Below, in pieces: positions 25,430 to 37,050 of a stretch of DNA of 64,000 nucleotides; the first letter of the stretch is position 1; each line of letters begins with the position of its first letter. The DNA comes from Siphonodentalium dalli (lineage: Eukaryota; Mollusca; Scaphopoda; Gadilida; Siphonodentaliidae). Location of the stretch: positions 61,782,609-61,846,608 of the forward strand of contig CP136066.1 of assembly GCA_032622095.1 (NCBI GenBank). Direction: 5' to 3'. The notes under the pieces were generated by a model that was not told the origin of the DNA, did no database searches, and saw only the letters and a list, made by a program, of their open reading frames with translations. The position numbers and the translations under genes are program-made.

Positions 25430-25589
25430 ACAAGGCAGCATAACTGATAGATGTCGCAACCAATCACCACGGATTATATTTAAAGCAATTAATTTATTCG
25501 CCACTCACCATTATAGATCAACTTTGTCGTTATTTTGGGAATGGTGAGGCATTTCGGGTGCCCGGTGCTCTGTATGAAGCGTTTATCGA

Positions 25590-26125
25590 CATATACCCGA
25601 TATAACTTACCATATAAAGAAAATTTGGCACTGGTAGCCCTCGTTGGCATGCACTGGTAGTTCGCCGTGCCATTTTCTGTGATCACCGTCCCTCGTTTCG
25701 ATTTATTTTCGTGTATTTCAAACTAATACACGCCAGTGATTTCGATGTGCACGTTTTTCCAATATATTCCGCTGTCGGAATTTTATAAAAAATTCCGCAA
25801 GTTATGCCCAGGAATTAAACAAAACGCACTAGAATACCGATTAGGGGAAATTTGATCTCCACCCTACGAGTTTGTAGACCCTATTTTTCTGCTTTAAACA
25901 AAGGCCAGATCGACAAGAGTCGAACTGAACATCACCAGGTGACCTCTCCACTGGGTAAATGTAAAATGGATCGCTCATACCTTTCCATTGTCTTTTGTCA
26001 TGTTATTTAGCCGTCCAGTTCTAATTATGGTACCATCATATCGCTTAAAAACACTGGTATTCTCCTGTACAACACTGGTATTCCGCCGTTCACACTGGTA
26101 TTCCGCGAGCCGATTGGACAGTGTG
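25590..26125. repeat. Right inverted arm of the CACACTGTCC element
   Basis: Reverse complement of 22822-23358 (and of the duplicated arm 21027-21563), ~95% identical by eye. Homology ends near CGACATATACCCGATATA. Confidence 0.88.
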
Positions 26126-26459
26126 ATAGAGCGGCACCTCTCAGAATGCGTTCGTTTCTCCTCTTACACCGGACGATTCCGATATTCTGAACTTTGTTCT
26201 TAGGCTGGTAGAGGTGTATTAGGTTCGAGGGGTCGAATATAAGTGAGGTAGGATACCGGATTTCAGGAAAGCGGACGAATGTTTTCTTCAGTTTTTTTCT
26301 GGATTCGTCTGTTGATCTTCTTTCTTACTGCTCTTTAAATACTCCACTGAGATTCAGTCAGCTTTTTCAAAGTTGCCTCAATGGAGAATTTCCCCAAACC
26401 ATATCTCTTCTTTTGCCGTTGTTGAGACGGTTGATTATTTTGATCAGCCTCTTTGCGAT

Positions 26460-26769
26460 GTCTGTTGGTTTAGATTCTTTGTGTGATTCTACCGTAAATG
26501 GGGTCCTACTAAACAACAAACGCAAACGAACATAAACGAACACAGGTCCAAAAAGTGGAATAGAAGGGTGAAATTTGGTTTGGGTGTGGGTCCACTCTAT
26601 ATGTATGTGGTGTGATTTCCAACTTTGATCACTTACTTTTTGAGTTATTAGCATTATTTGAATACAAAACTACTACACAACGAACACAAACGAACATAAG
26701 TTTAGCCATACTGCAAAGGTGTTAACTAACTACGGCTTACTCTGTCTCCTTGTTAATTGCACATCTGTG
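26460..26769. repeat. Left half of a dispersed repeat split by the 5-kb element
   Basis: It matches, in inverse orientation, 38219-38500. Shared phrases include AAACGAACATAAACGAACAC, GGTCCACTC and AACTACGGCTTACTC. The match ends exactly at the insertion point of the 5-kb element, including the target CATCTGTG. Confidence 0.85.
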
Positions 26770-27364
26770 GGGACATGACAATCTGCGGGATGGGATGGGA
26801 TATGGGACAAAACGACAATCTGCGGGACAGAATTTCAAATTGCGTGGGACGGCGGATATCTCGAGGAATACAGGGCGTAGGGGGCTCATTTTGGTGTCTA
26901 ACGAAAGGCCCACGTTCGCCCTATCCACACATATTAACCCCGTCACTAATCAAACACCAGAAGTTGCATTATTTGATCGACAACTGACCTAACATGGGGT
27001 GGAATTTGGGATAGCATGACAATCTGCGGGACAGGATTTTCAAATTGCGTGGGACGGCCGATAGCTCGAGGAATACAGCGCATAGAGGGCTACTTTTGGT
27101 GTCTAACGAAAGGTCCACATTCGCCCTATCCACACATATTAACCCCGCCACTGACCGGACACCGGAAGTTACAATATCCGGTCGACAACTGACCTAACAT
27201 AAAATGCCACAAACACGAAAAACTGCGTTCGACATTAATGTTTAGAATTTAGATTTCTCGATGAATACACTAGCAAACAACAAGTTTTGGGTATCAAATA
27301 ACGCAGTGGAATACTGTGCATTCGTTTTTAGCTACAATATGGCTGTTTTAGTGCGAATATTGTA

Positions 27365-27667
27365 ATGGCGAACACGCAAACACGCTCCGATAAAACAGCT
27401 AAAAATAGACTCGATGTTTACAATTACAGGGTCGATTTCAGCCGGTATATTCAATATAATGGGGCGTATAGTATATCAAAATGTAGAATTAGACACAGGG
27501 AATGTATTTTTTTCCAAATGGGTCCACCAGGCGGTGAAATTGTTGCAGCAATTCGCTCCAAGATATTCGCACTTATTTTTATTTCAGTTGTGACTAAAAG
27601 CCCAGATGCCGGAGCCCAGCGACTAAAAGCCAAGTTACAAAATAGATCAACTGGTTTTAACGAATGA
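27365..27667 (+). CDS. Open frame in the left arm of the 5-kb element (100 aa), function unknown
   Basis: The frame begins MANTQTRSDKTAKNRLDVYN and runs 100 codons. An inverted counterpart of 97 codons with about 90% the same residues lies in the opposite arm (30924-31217, -). There is no recognisable domain. It is Lys/Arg-rich at both ends (AGAQRLKAKLQNRS). Both copies stay open, which could be simple arm homogenisation. I list it as a doubtful gene because it is the only frame in the element outside the satellite that stays open in both arms. Confidence 0.22.
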   Translation: MANTQTRSDKTAKNRLDVYNYRVDFSRYIQYNGAYSISKCRIRHRECIFFQMGPPGGEIVAAIRSKIFALIFISVVTKSPDAGAQRLKAKLQNRSTGFNE

Positions 27668-27744
27668 ATATGTCAATGGTAAGACTATTCAAAAGAATAT
27701 TCAAATCAAATAGTGTTTATAGACTTAAAAACTTATGTGTCCGC

Positions 27745-30700
27745 CATTCATATATGCGGTGAAGTTCTCATATTATCTCCCAGTAATACGCGGGGGAGGT
27801 TCTCATATGAACATATTATCTGCCGGTCATACACGGTGGAGGTTCATATTATCCGCCGGTCATACGCGATGGAAGTTTTCTTATTATCCTCCGGTCATAC
27901 GCGGGGGAGGTTCTGATATGAACATATTATCTGCCGTTCATATGCGGTGGAGGTTCATATTATCCACCGGTCATACGCGAGGGAGGTTCTCATATTATCC
28001 ACCGGTCATACGCGAGGGAGGTTCTTATATTATCCTCCGGTCATACGTTGGGGAGGTTCTCATATGAACATATTATCCGCCGGTCATTCGCGGTGGAGGT
28101 TCATATTATCTGCTGGTCATACGCGAGGGAGGTTCTCATATTATCCTCTGGTCATACATTGGGGAGGTTCTCATATGAACATATTATTCGCCGGTCATAC
28201 GCAGTGGAGGTTCATATTATCCACCGGTCATACACAGTGGAAGTTCTCATATGAACATATTATCCGCCGGTCATATGCGGTGGAGGTTCATATTATCCTC
28301 CGGTCATACGCGAGGGAAGTTCTCATATTATCCTCCGACCATATGTGGGTGAGGTTCTGATATGAACATATTATCCGCCGGTCATACGCGGTGGAGGTTC
28401 ATATTATCCGCCGGTCATGCGCGAGGGAGGTTCTCATATTATCCACCGGTCATACGCGAGGGAGGTTCTTATATTATCCTCCGGTCATACGTTGGGGAGG
28501 TTCTCATATGAACATATTATCCACCGGTCATACGCGGTGGAGGTTCATATTATCCGCCGATCATACGCGAGGGAAGTTCTCATATTATCCTTCGGTCATA
28601 TGTGGGGGAGGTTCTGATATGAACATATTATCCGCCGGTCATACACGGTGGAGGTTCATATTATCCACCGGTCATACGTAGGGGAGGTTCTCATATGAAC
28701 ATATTATCCGCCGGTCATATGCAGTGGAGGTTCTCATATGAACATATTATCCGCCGGTCATACGTGGTGGAGGTTCTCATATGAACATATTATCCGCCGG
28801 TCATACGCGGTGGAGGTTCATATTATCCGCCGGTCATACGCGATGGAAGTTTTCTTATTATCCTCCGGTCATACGCGGGGGAGGTTCTGATATGAACATA
28901 TTATCTGCCGGTCATATGCGGTGGAGGTTCATATTATCCACCGGTCATACGCGAGGGAGGTTCTCATATTATCCCCCGGTCATACGATGGGGAGGTTCTC
29001 ATATGAACATATTAACTGTCGGTCATACGCGAGGGAGGTTCTCATATTATCCACCGGTTATACGTGAGGGAGGTTCTCATATTATCATCCGGTCATACAT
29101 AGGGGAGGTTCTCATATGAACATATTATCTGCCGGTCATACGCGGTGGAGGTTCATATTATCCGCCAGACATACGCGAGGGAGGTTCTCATATTATCCTC
29201 CGGTCATACGTGGGGGAGGTTCTGATATGAACATATTATTCGCCGGTCATACGCGGTGGAGGTTCATGTTATCCGCCGGTCATATGCGAGGGAGGTTCTC
29301 ATATTATCCTCCGGTCATACATGGGGGAGGTTTTTTGATATGAACATATTATTCGCCGGTCATACGGGGTGGAGGTTCATATTATCCACTTGTCATACAC
29401 GGTGGAGGTTCTCATATGAACATATTATCCACCGGTCATATGCGGTGGAGGTTCATATTATCCGCCGGTCATACGCGAGGGAAGTTCTCATATTATCCTC
29501 CGATCATATGTGGGTGAGGTTCTGATATGAACATATTATCCGCCGGTCATACGCGGTGGAGGTTCATATTATCCGCCGGTCATGCGCGAGGGAGGTTCTC
29601 ATATTATACACCGGTCATACGCGAGGGAGGTTCTTATATTATCCTCCGGTCATACGTTGGGGAGGTTCTCATATGAACATATTATCCGCCGGTCATACGC
29701 GGTGGAGGTTCATATTATCCGCTGGTCATACGCGAGGGAGGTTCTCATCCTCCGGTCATACATTGGGGAGGTTCTCATATGAACATATTATTCGCCGGTC
29801 ATACGCAGTGGAGGTTCATATTATCCACCGGTCAAACACGGTGGAAGTTCTCATATGAACATATTATCCGCCGGTCATATGCGGTGGAGGTTCATATTAT
29901 CCTCCGGTCATACGCGAGGGAAGTTCTCATATTATCCTCCGATCATATGTGGGTGAGGTTCTGATATGAACATATTATCCGCCGGTCATACGCGGTGGAG
30001 GTTCATATTATCCGCCGGTCATGCGCGAGGGAGGTTCTCATATTATCCACCGGTCATATGCGAGGGAGGTTCTTATATTATCCTCCGGTCATACGTTGGG
30101 GAGGTTCTCATATGAACATATTATCCGCCGGTCATACGCGGTGGAGGTTCATATTATCCGCCGATCATACGCGAGGGAAGTTCTCATATTATCCTTCGGT
30201 CATATGTGGGGGAGGTTCTGATATGAACATATTATCCGCCGGTCATACACGGTGGAGGTTCATATTATCCACCGGTCATACGTAGGGGAGGTTCTCATAT
30301 GAACATTATCCGCCGGTCATACGCAGTGGAGGTTCTCATATGAACATATTATCCGCCGGTCATACGTGGTGGAGGTTCTCGTATGAACATATTATCCGCC
30401 GGTCATACGCGGTGGAGGTTCTTATTATCCACCGGTCATACGCGGTGGAGGTTCTCATATGAACATATTATCCACCGGTCATATGCGAGGGAGGTTCTCA
30501 TATTATCCACCGGTCACACCCGAGGGAGGATATGACCGGCGGATAATATGTTCATATGAGGACCTCCCCAACGTATGACCAGAGGATAATATGAGAACCT
30601 CCCTCGCGTATGACCGGTGGATAATATGAACCTCCACCGCATATGACCGGCAGATAATATGTTCATATCAGAACCTCCCCCGCGTATGACCGGAGGATAA

Positions 30701-30842
30701 AATGAGAACTTCCCTCGTGTATGACCGGCGGATAATATGAACCTCCACCGCGTATGACCGGTAGATAATATGTTCATATGAGAACCTCCCCCGTGTATGA
30801 CTGGCAGATAATATGAGAACCTCCACCGCATATGAATGGCGG
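27745..30842. repeat. GGTCATACGCGGTGGAGG satellite with an internal inversion
   Basis: Basic units of ~33-40 bp read like CCGGTCATACGCGGTGGAGG plus TTCATATTATCCG, with a longer variant carrying CTCATATGAACATATTAT. Higher-order blocks of several hundred bp recur (compare 28330-28680 with 29940-30290). Orientation is + from 27745 to about 30529 and flips to - from about 30530 to 30842. The inverted halves are therefore 2.8 kb and 0.3 kb. Unit lengths near multiples of three give many overlapping open frames rich in GHTRWRF/SYYPPV; these are artefacts. Confidence 0.93.
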
Positions 30843-30923
30843 ACACATAAGTTTTTAAGTCTATAAACACTATTTGATTTGAATATTCTTTTGAATAGTC
30901 TTACCATTGACATATTCATTCGT

Positions 30924-31217
30924 TCAAACCTGTGATCTATTTTGTAACTTGGCTTTTAGTCGCTGGGCTCCGGCATCTGGGCTTTTAGTCACAACTGAAA
31001 TAAAAATAAGTGAGAATATCTTGGAGCGAATTTCTGCAACAATTTCACCGCCTGGTGGGACCCATTTAAAAAAAATACATTCCCTGTGTCTAATCCTACA
31101 TTTTGATATACCATACATCCCATTATATTGAATATACCAGCTGAAATCGATCCTGTAATTGTAAACATCGAGTCTATTTTTAGCTGTTTTATCGGCGCGT
31201 GTTTGCGTGTTCGCCAT
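30924..31217 (-). CDS. Mirror open frame in the right arm of the 5-kb element (97 aa), function unknown
   Basis: Inverted partner of 27365-27667. It starts MANTQTRADKTAKNRLDVYN and differs at several positions (for example the KWVPPGGEIVAEI region), with no stop gained before the C-terminus. The last residues differ because the arms diverge. No domain recognised. Confidence 0.22.
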   Translation of the reverse strand: MANTQTRADKTAKNRLDVYNYRIDFSWYIQYNGMYGISKCRIRHRECIFFKWVPPGGEIVAEIRSKIFSLIFISVVTKSPDAGAQRLKAKLQNRSQV

Positions 31218-31812
31218 TACAATATTCGCACTAAAACAGCCATATTGTAGCTAAAAACGAATGCACAGTATTCCACTGCGTTATTTGATACCCAAAACTT
31301 GTTGTTTGCTAGCGTATTCATCGAGAAATCTAAATTCTAAACATTAATGTCGAACGCAGTTTTTCGTGTTTGTGGCATTTTATGTTAGGTCAGTTGTCGA
31401 CCGAATAATGTAACTTCCGATGTCCGGTCAGTGACGGGGTTAATATGTGTGGATAGGGCGAATGTGGACCTTTCGTGAGACACCAAAAGGAGCCCTCTAC
31501 GCGCTGTATTCCTCGAGATATCGGCCGTCCCACGCAATTTGAAAATCCCGTCCCGCAGATTGTCATGCTATCCCAAATTCCACCCCATGTTAGGTCAGTT
31601 GTCGATCAAATAATGCATCTTCTGGTGTCAGGTCAGTGGCGGGGTTAATATGTGTGGATAGGGCGAATGTGGGCCTTTCGTTAGACACCAAAATGAGCTC
31701 CCTACGCCTTGTATTCCTCGAGATATCGGTCGTCCCACGCAATTTGAAATTCTGTCCCGCAGATTGTCGTTTTGTCCCATATCCCATCCCATCCCGCAGA
31801 TTGTCATGTCCC

Positions 31813-31905
31813 CATCTGTGAGTTGTTTTTACTGCAAGGTGATTGTCAGTTTTGTCACTGATGGCAATAAAAACACGGGAAACATCAGAGATCGGCGGTA
31901 TGTAT
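31813..31905. repeat. Right half of the dispersed repeat split by the 5-kb element
   Basis: CATCTGTG target copy, then AGTTGTTTTTACTGCAAGG through GGGAAACATCAGAG. It matches the inverse of 38125-38218. With 26460-26769 it rebuilds one uninterrupted repeat. Confidence 0.85.
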
Positions 31906-32206
31906 GAATTCATGTATGAATGTGATCCTATAAGTACGAACTATTGTTTCGCACATAGCCACACATACACATGGTTCTTTCTAAGTTTAATTTCGCCGTT
32001 CGATTTTCCATTCTCCTCGATAGAGGATATTATGTTCGTTATTTTTATCAGTCGAAAAAGTTGCGCATCGTACTAATTTGGTTTCAAAATATTTAATTAC
32101 ACGGCCGATTACCTTTGAGTTCATTTAACCCCTGAGTACATTTAACATGTGACCTTTCACTGTACACGGCTGATGACATTTTTTAGTTCATTTAACCTGA
32201 GTACGT
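31906..32206. other. No feature recognised
   Basis: Short frames only. A TTTAACCTGAGTAC-type phrase occurs twice near 32110-32205, next to the following element. Confidence 0.4.
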
Positions 32207-32210
32207 TTAA

Positions 32211-32690
32211 AGGTACTCAACCCGATAAAACTCCTCTCAATTACTATTTCAATGGCTTCGGGGGTCAAAAATATTTGATTCGAGTCGAGGAAGTCACCCA
32301 TCAAAGCTCAGATTTGTTAGATATCGATTTTAGAAATCTATTATTTTTCATTATCGGGAATTGTTTCTGGCCCAGAAGACAGTAAAAAATTCGTTGTTAT
32401 TACCAACTTGATCATAGAGTTATCCATCCTTGTCTGTTTGAATATAATTTTGGCGTAAAATCTCGAGCATGTTACCAAATTGACGGCAGTTATTGGTACT
32501 CATCTCGAGAACATAAGAATTTTCAAAAATCAATATCTAATAACTCTGAGCTTTGTTTGATGGGTTCCTCGACTCGAATCAAATATTTTTTACCCCCAAA
32601 GCCAAAGAAATAGTAATATAGGACCCTCTGATCGGATTGTTGTTGTTGGAATCTGTTGAGATGGGGACCCTCTTTACGGGTTGAGTACCT
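32211..32690. mobile_element. TTAA-flanked palindromic element (480 bp)
   Basis: The ends AGGTACTCAACCCG are inverted at both sides, with TTAA at 32207-32210 and 32691-32694. The inverted similarity extends inward over about 150-200 bp, through TTTGATTCGAGTCGAGGAA. TTAA targets are used by piggyBac and Kolobok; this is a non-autonomous derivative of one of them. No coding. Confidence 0.75.
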
Positions 32691-33283
32691 TTAACCTGTG
32701 ACCTTTCATTGTACCTCGCCTTGATATTTATAGTCAGCCACTGTCATATTCCCGCCCATGTGGGAGGCTGGGAGTCATTACTTCTCGACTTCTCGACTTT
32801 TCGATTTTGTAGTTATTTCAAAACTTTCGACAGATCAACTAATTCATTTAAATGAGTGACATTAAAGTATTGATTCTAGGTCAGCTCTAATCATGATCGA
32901 GAGATTCAGCTAGTATTGACCAGGCAAGACAAACTGGACTCGACGCGGTAGACGCACAGTAATCAGTTAATTATTGCTATTGTGTCCGCCACTGCAGGAG
33001 TGTATTCAGGAGCAACCTGTGTCAATGTTGTGCGCGATTGTCTGATTGTATACAAGGAAATGGACTATCCCTGGACTCTAAGGTGATATAAATCCTTAAC
33101 ATCGTCGTTCGTCAAACCATTAGAATGGTCATGAAAGTTTTATTTACATTTTAACATTTTCTGATTTTAACAAAAATTAACGCTGCACGATATTGTTAGA
33201 TAGTGGCGCCCGCCTCCCTACCAGTGATTTTTCCTATAGTGTTTTTGAAACGTGTCTCTTTGTGGTGTCATTCTTTTGGTATG

Positions 33284-33323
33284 CCCGTTATTTAGTAAAG
33301 GTGATTTTTTACTAAATAACGGG
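33284..33323. repeat. Perfect 16-bp stem hairpin
   Basis: CCCGTTATTTAGTAAA pairs with TTTACTAAATAACGGG across an 8-nt loop. It may be a remnant of a small palindromic transposon. Confidence 0.7.
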
Positions 33324-33392
33324 TATGTTAGAGTTACATTTCTTTGAAAAACTGAAAACATTGGGCGACAAATTTTCGTATGATATTGCCGA

Positions 33393-33501
33393 CACAGGTC
33401 CCCAGAACAAAAATTGACCCCACCCCCAATAATACTTAATCCTATAGAATAGAATTAAGTATTATTGGGGGTGGGGTCAATTTTTGTTCTGGGGACCTGT
33501 G
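33393..33501. mobile_element. 109-bp near-perfect palindromic MITE with 8-bp TSD
   Basis: Starts CACAGGTCCCCAGAAC and ends with its inverse. The arms are about 48 bp and essentially perfect. The direct repeat ATTGCCGA flanks it (33385-33392 and 33502-33509). The 8-bp duplication with CA...TG ends fits a hAT-type MITE. Confidence 0.85.
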
Positions 33502-33509
33502 ATTGCCGA

Positions 33510-34967
33510 TGCATTCTAAGCAACGCCAACCTTTGAACGACTGACGTCCGTGTTAGTTCGAATGAAGTTCTGTGCAGCACCCATGGTTAGCAGTTGTGGA
33601 CATGACGTAATGTGTTATTTGTAACCTGATGTTATTATAACTCTTGGAAGAGACATCATCAGTGACATCACGATCTATTTATGTAATTACCGTACTATGT
33701 TTACCAGTGCTGACATCATCCGTGACGTCAATTTTATATGGTACAGTGTCTACTTTCACATTGTGACATCATCGTGGAATTCCAGATGTTCTACTGACCC
33801 ACTGTGGCGTTTTGGGAAGAAACATTGGCAATAGCAATTTGCCAATTTATTTACAGGACATTGATAACTTGTTCACTTATTGAGTGTGATACTTCAAGCT
33901 TTTGTTTTTTACTTTTAATTTGACTTCAAATTTTTACTTGGAATTTTTGTTTTTATTCGAAAATTTATACATTGATATATATTTTTCAAATGAAATATGA
34001 TTTTTTTTACTACTTTTTCCAAAATTAACTTTATTTTTTCTGAAGTCTGAATATTGAATTGTTTTTTTTTTCTCTCGGTTTTGAATTTGAACTTTGTGAG
34101 TTGTGAATTTGTTGTTCAGCTCAAATCTATCCCATTTTTGACTTAGTTATTTTTGCATACACAATATTCACTTTTTATTCAACTTTTTTTAGTTTAACTT
34201 AGTCAAGATTTCCGCATTTTTTAAAGCAGTATTTAGTCAGGCGTCAAACTTTGAATAATTTAATCTTAGGTATTGCAATTACAGTTTGATAGACTGACAT
34301 AGAAAATAAATTTTGCTTGTTATATCATTTTTCAGTAGAGAAGTTGGAAATTTTGGTTCTAATATTTGTTTTTGTTTTACAATCTTCACGAAAGGGTATA
34401 CATTTGCCCAATCATAACATGATCAATATCACTACTAATATTCAAGCAAATTGAATAGCGGCCGTATCTCTGTATGTAGAAGTTCAGTTTATATGCACAG
34501 GTAGGTTATACTGAATATTATTGAAATTACAGAGATTACATTTTGACGTGGGTAATTTTTGTTTTATGTTTGATTGGATGCAGGTTGAATTACTCATGTA
34601 GTTAAGTATTATATTTCACATATAGAGTACTTAATTGCAAAGACGTTTTACATTGTAACAATCTCTTGTCAACAATGAATTGCTTACTATACAAAACAAC
34701 GAAGCCTGCATTCCGCTCCAGGCAATCAAGTTTATCATTTTATCGTTATCAAACATCTGAATTAATTATATTAATTAATTGTAATTTTAAAATATGTCTA
34801 GTTTGCATATATATTTATAACATGCTTACAAATGGTTTTATATGTCTGCATAAGCTATATTTTAGTAGTTTACTTTCTTGTTTTAGTACTTAAACGATAT
34901 ATATCATAATATTATCATTATTAATTTTAATTGTTACAGTGATTAGGTCCTCTCGCCTTTGTTTTAG
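33510..34967. other. No gene recognised
   Basis: T-rich sequence with three GTGACATCATC-like phrases at about 33645-33770. No coding or element boundary could be supported. Confidence 0.4.
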
Positions 34968-35369
34968 AAATCTTCCGGTGTCCGTTCAGTGGCGGGGTTA
35001 ATATGTTTGGATAGGGCGAATATCGGCCTTTCGTTAGACACCAAAATGAGCGCCCTACGCCCTGTATTCCTCGAGATATCGGCCGTTCCACGCAATTTGA
35101 AATTCCGTTCCGCAGATTGCCATGCTATCCCAAATTTCACCCCATGTTAGGTCAGTTTTCGATCAAATAATGCAACTTCTGGTGTCCGGTCAGTGGCGGG
35201 GTTAATATGTGTGGATAGGGCGAATGTGGGCCTTTCGTTAGACACCAACATGAGCGCCCTACGCCCTGTATTCCTCGAGATATCGGCCGTTCCACGCAAT
35301 TTGAAATTCTGTTCCGCAGATTGTCGTTCTATTCTATATTCCATCCCATTCCGCAGATTGTCATGTCCC
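34968..35369. mobile_element. Fragment: one arm end of the 5-kb element family
   Basis: It matches the right arm (about 31420-31812), including both internal sub-repeats (GGCGGGGTTAATATG, CTCGAGATATCGGCCG). It ends exactly at GATTGTCATGTCCC, the terminal sequence of the family. The other arm and core are absent. Confidence 0.85.
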
Positions 35370-36944
35370 TAATCACAAGTAATTACCGTACTTCAATATT
35401 GTACTGGATAATGGTCATATTGATTGGAATATGTAAAGAATAATGTTAATATGTTTATATTGGTTGAGCTGGCGGTGAAACAACATCACTGAGGCGTCTT
35501 CTATGAATGTATGGTGTGTATGGTATGTGTATGAATGTGGTATGACAGGAGAGTGGTAAGATTATTTATTTGTTCATAAGTGTCAATTCATTGTGAACAT
35601 TATCCAGCAAAATAAATTATTTTGATGCCAAAATGGTGCCTTGTCCCTTCTCTTTGTGTTCCTATCTATAAGGTCTCAAAGGCAGGCCAGGGTAATTAAA
35701 TTTGTTCAACTTCCATATTAAGATTACTACAGGTAAGGTCAGTCCCGTCGTAGTTTAGACATCGAATTGCAGCGACATGAAGTTGAACAAAATTTATGTA
35801 GTTTGATCGGTTGTTGTGTTTTATAATGGACATGACAGTTAGCCAGACTTGTGTCTGTTTTTCCTATTTCAATGCGGAAGCGCTGTTGTTTTAAACATTT
35901 TTAAACATTGTTATTTAAACATTTGACAAACATTTTACAGTAAGACAGAATAATATAAATAATCGATTGATTGGAAAGGGGACTAAACAACAAGCCCACG
36001 GGCTTTTATTAAGTTTGCTCCCCTTTTGTTTCGCGCCCGCTCTTCGTTAAGTGTATATGTAACTTGATTGACCTGGGCATGCGTTAGAACTATGAGAATC
36101 ACACACATCGTCAAGGACAGACAACGGATCTACTTACACATTAACCTAACTATTTAATTAGACGGTTATGATATCGTTGACATGTTTTAGTCGATAATAG
36201 GGCCTATACACTCCCCATTTGAGCCAAATAGACCAACTGAACGAAAATGGCACCATCCTTGATATTTCTGTGGCATATTGGTACTTATGTCACATTATTG
36301 CCTCGTTAACATTCTGATATGTAAATATAAGAAATCAATTATTGTTTCGTTCATTTCCATGGTGTGTGAATGCTTGTGAACCTGGAAAATGTGAGAAGTG
36401 ATTTCACGCCATTTTCAGGCCTATATATTCATCTTACCCATTAAATTGAAAGAGACAACCATTCGTTTCCCAAAATGGCAAAGAATAGTGACCACTCGCT
36501 AATATACCGGTACTCTAACAGAATCCCCTCACGAACCGCGAGAGAAAATACAACATATTTCTTGATTAACTGCTGTCGAATTTAACCACATAGGCCTACA
36601 TACAATGGAGGAAAAATTCAGGCTAGAGAGTTCTATCTCCATGTGCACTCTGATCCGGAAGCGAGACGATGGTTTCGTAAGCAAAAGGGTTCTATCTCTA
36701 AACACATTTTTGTCTTTTATTATAAAACTAGCGAGTTTCTAGAACTGAGACTTCGGATATAATAATATTTCAGTTAGCTTTAACATTTTAAAACGGCACA
36801 CACTGAAAACGATTTATGTCTCGAAATTTCAACATAGATTTCCCAACAAAATGATAAATGTTGGATAGAACCATCTGATTCTCACACGACGATATATAAG
36901 CTCGATAAGAAGAGCACAGGAATGTGATTGGGTGGGGGGGGGGC
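35370..36944. other. No gene recognised
   Basis: Contains a palindromic AAGCCCACGGGCTTTTATTAAG phrase near 35993 resembling one at 19786, possibly the 3' end of an old retroelement. Nothing else could be supported. Confidence 0.4.
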
Positions 36945-36951
36945 TAGCCCC

Positions 36952-36984
36952 GGGATCTTCGAAAGGGCCGAAAGGCCCTTTCCT
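36952..36984 (-). terminator. 3' stem-loop of coding repeat copy 1
   Basis: In the sense of the adjacent gene it reads GGAAAGGGCCTTTCGGCCCTTTC, followed by a second palindrome (CCGGGGCTAGCCCC). The same structure follows copy 3 (41046-41084). A variant with a changed stem base pair follows copy 2 (39740-39760). Confidence 0.6.
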
Positions 36985-37050
36985 TAACCCCTCATGTATT
37001 TTGCCTTTAATTTAGAACATACAAAAAAAAAAGGAGCAATTTTTAGTTCT

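Larger units (their letters stand above)
22822..26125. mobile_element. TIR transposon with CACACTGTCC ends and 5-bp TSD ATAGA
   Basis: The left end CACACTGTCCAATCGGCTC is mirrored at the right end (...CCGATTGGACAGTGTG). The 5-bp duplication ATAGA lies at 22817-22821 and 26126-26130. The inverted arms are about 535 bp (left to ~23358, right from ~25590). The left arm has a few AATACCAGTGT repeats near its tip. Cargo is a nested Helitron (23962-24613) and a decayed coding segment (24917-25429). A 5-bp TSD with CAC-start ends is the pattern of Transib/RAG-related transposons. The terminal heptamer CACACTG is near, not identical to, theirs. No RAG1-like core is visible, so the assignment is tentative. 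Confidence 0.75.
26770..31812. mobile_element. 5-kb palindromic TIR element with 8-bp TSD and known empty site
   Basis: The ends are GGGACATGACAATCTGCGG and its reverse complement. The 8-bp duplication CATCTGTG flanks the element (26762-26769 and 31813-31820). The unoccupied target, GCACATCTGTGAGTTG, occurs inverted at about 38205-38221 with matching flanks on both sides. Arms of about 970 bp (26770-27745 and 30843-31812) are roughly 95% alike and contain an internal ~220-bp duplication. The core is a satellite. No transposase is seen. Long GG-start arms with an 8-bp TSD fit Mutator-, Merlin- or hAT-type elements; the superfamily is unresolved. Confidence 0.9.

Noticed and set aside
27713-30919. 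Many overlapping 60-137 codon frames (GHTRWRF.../SYYPPVIR...)
   Set aside because: They follow the satellite unit, appear in several frames and stop at unit variants; no independent evidence of coding.
31843-32385. 77-78 codon frames between elements
   Set aside because: The second runs into the inverted arm of the TTAA element; no coding evidence.
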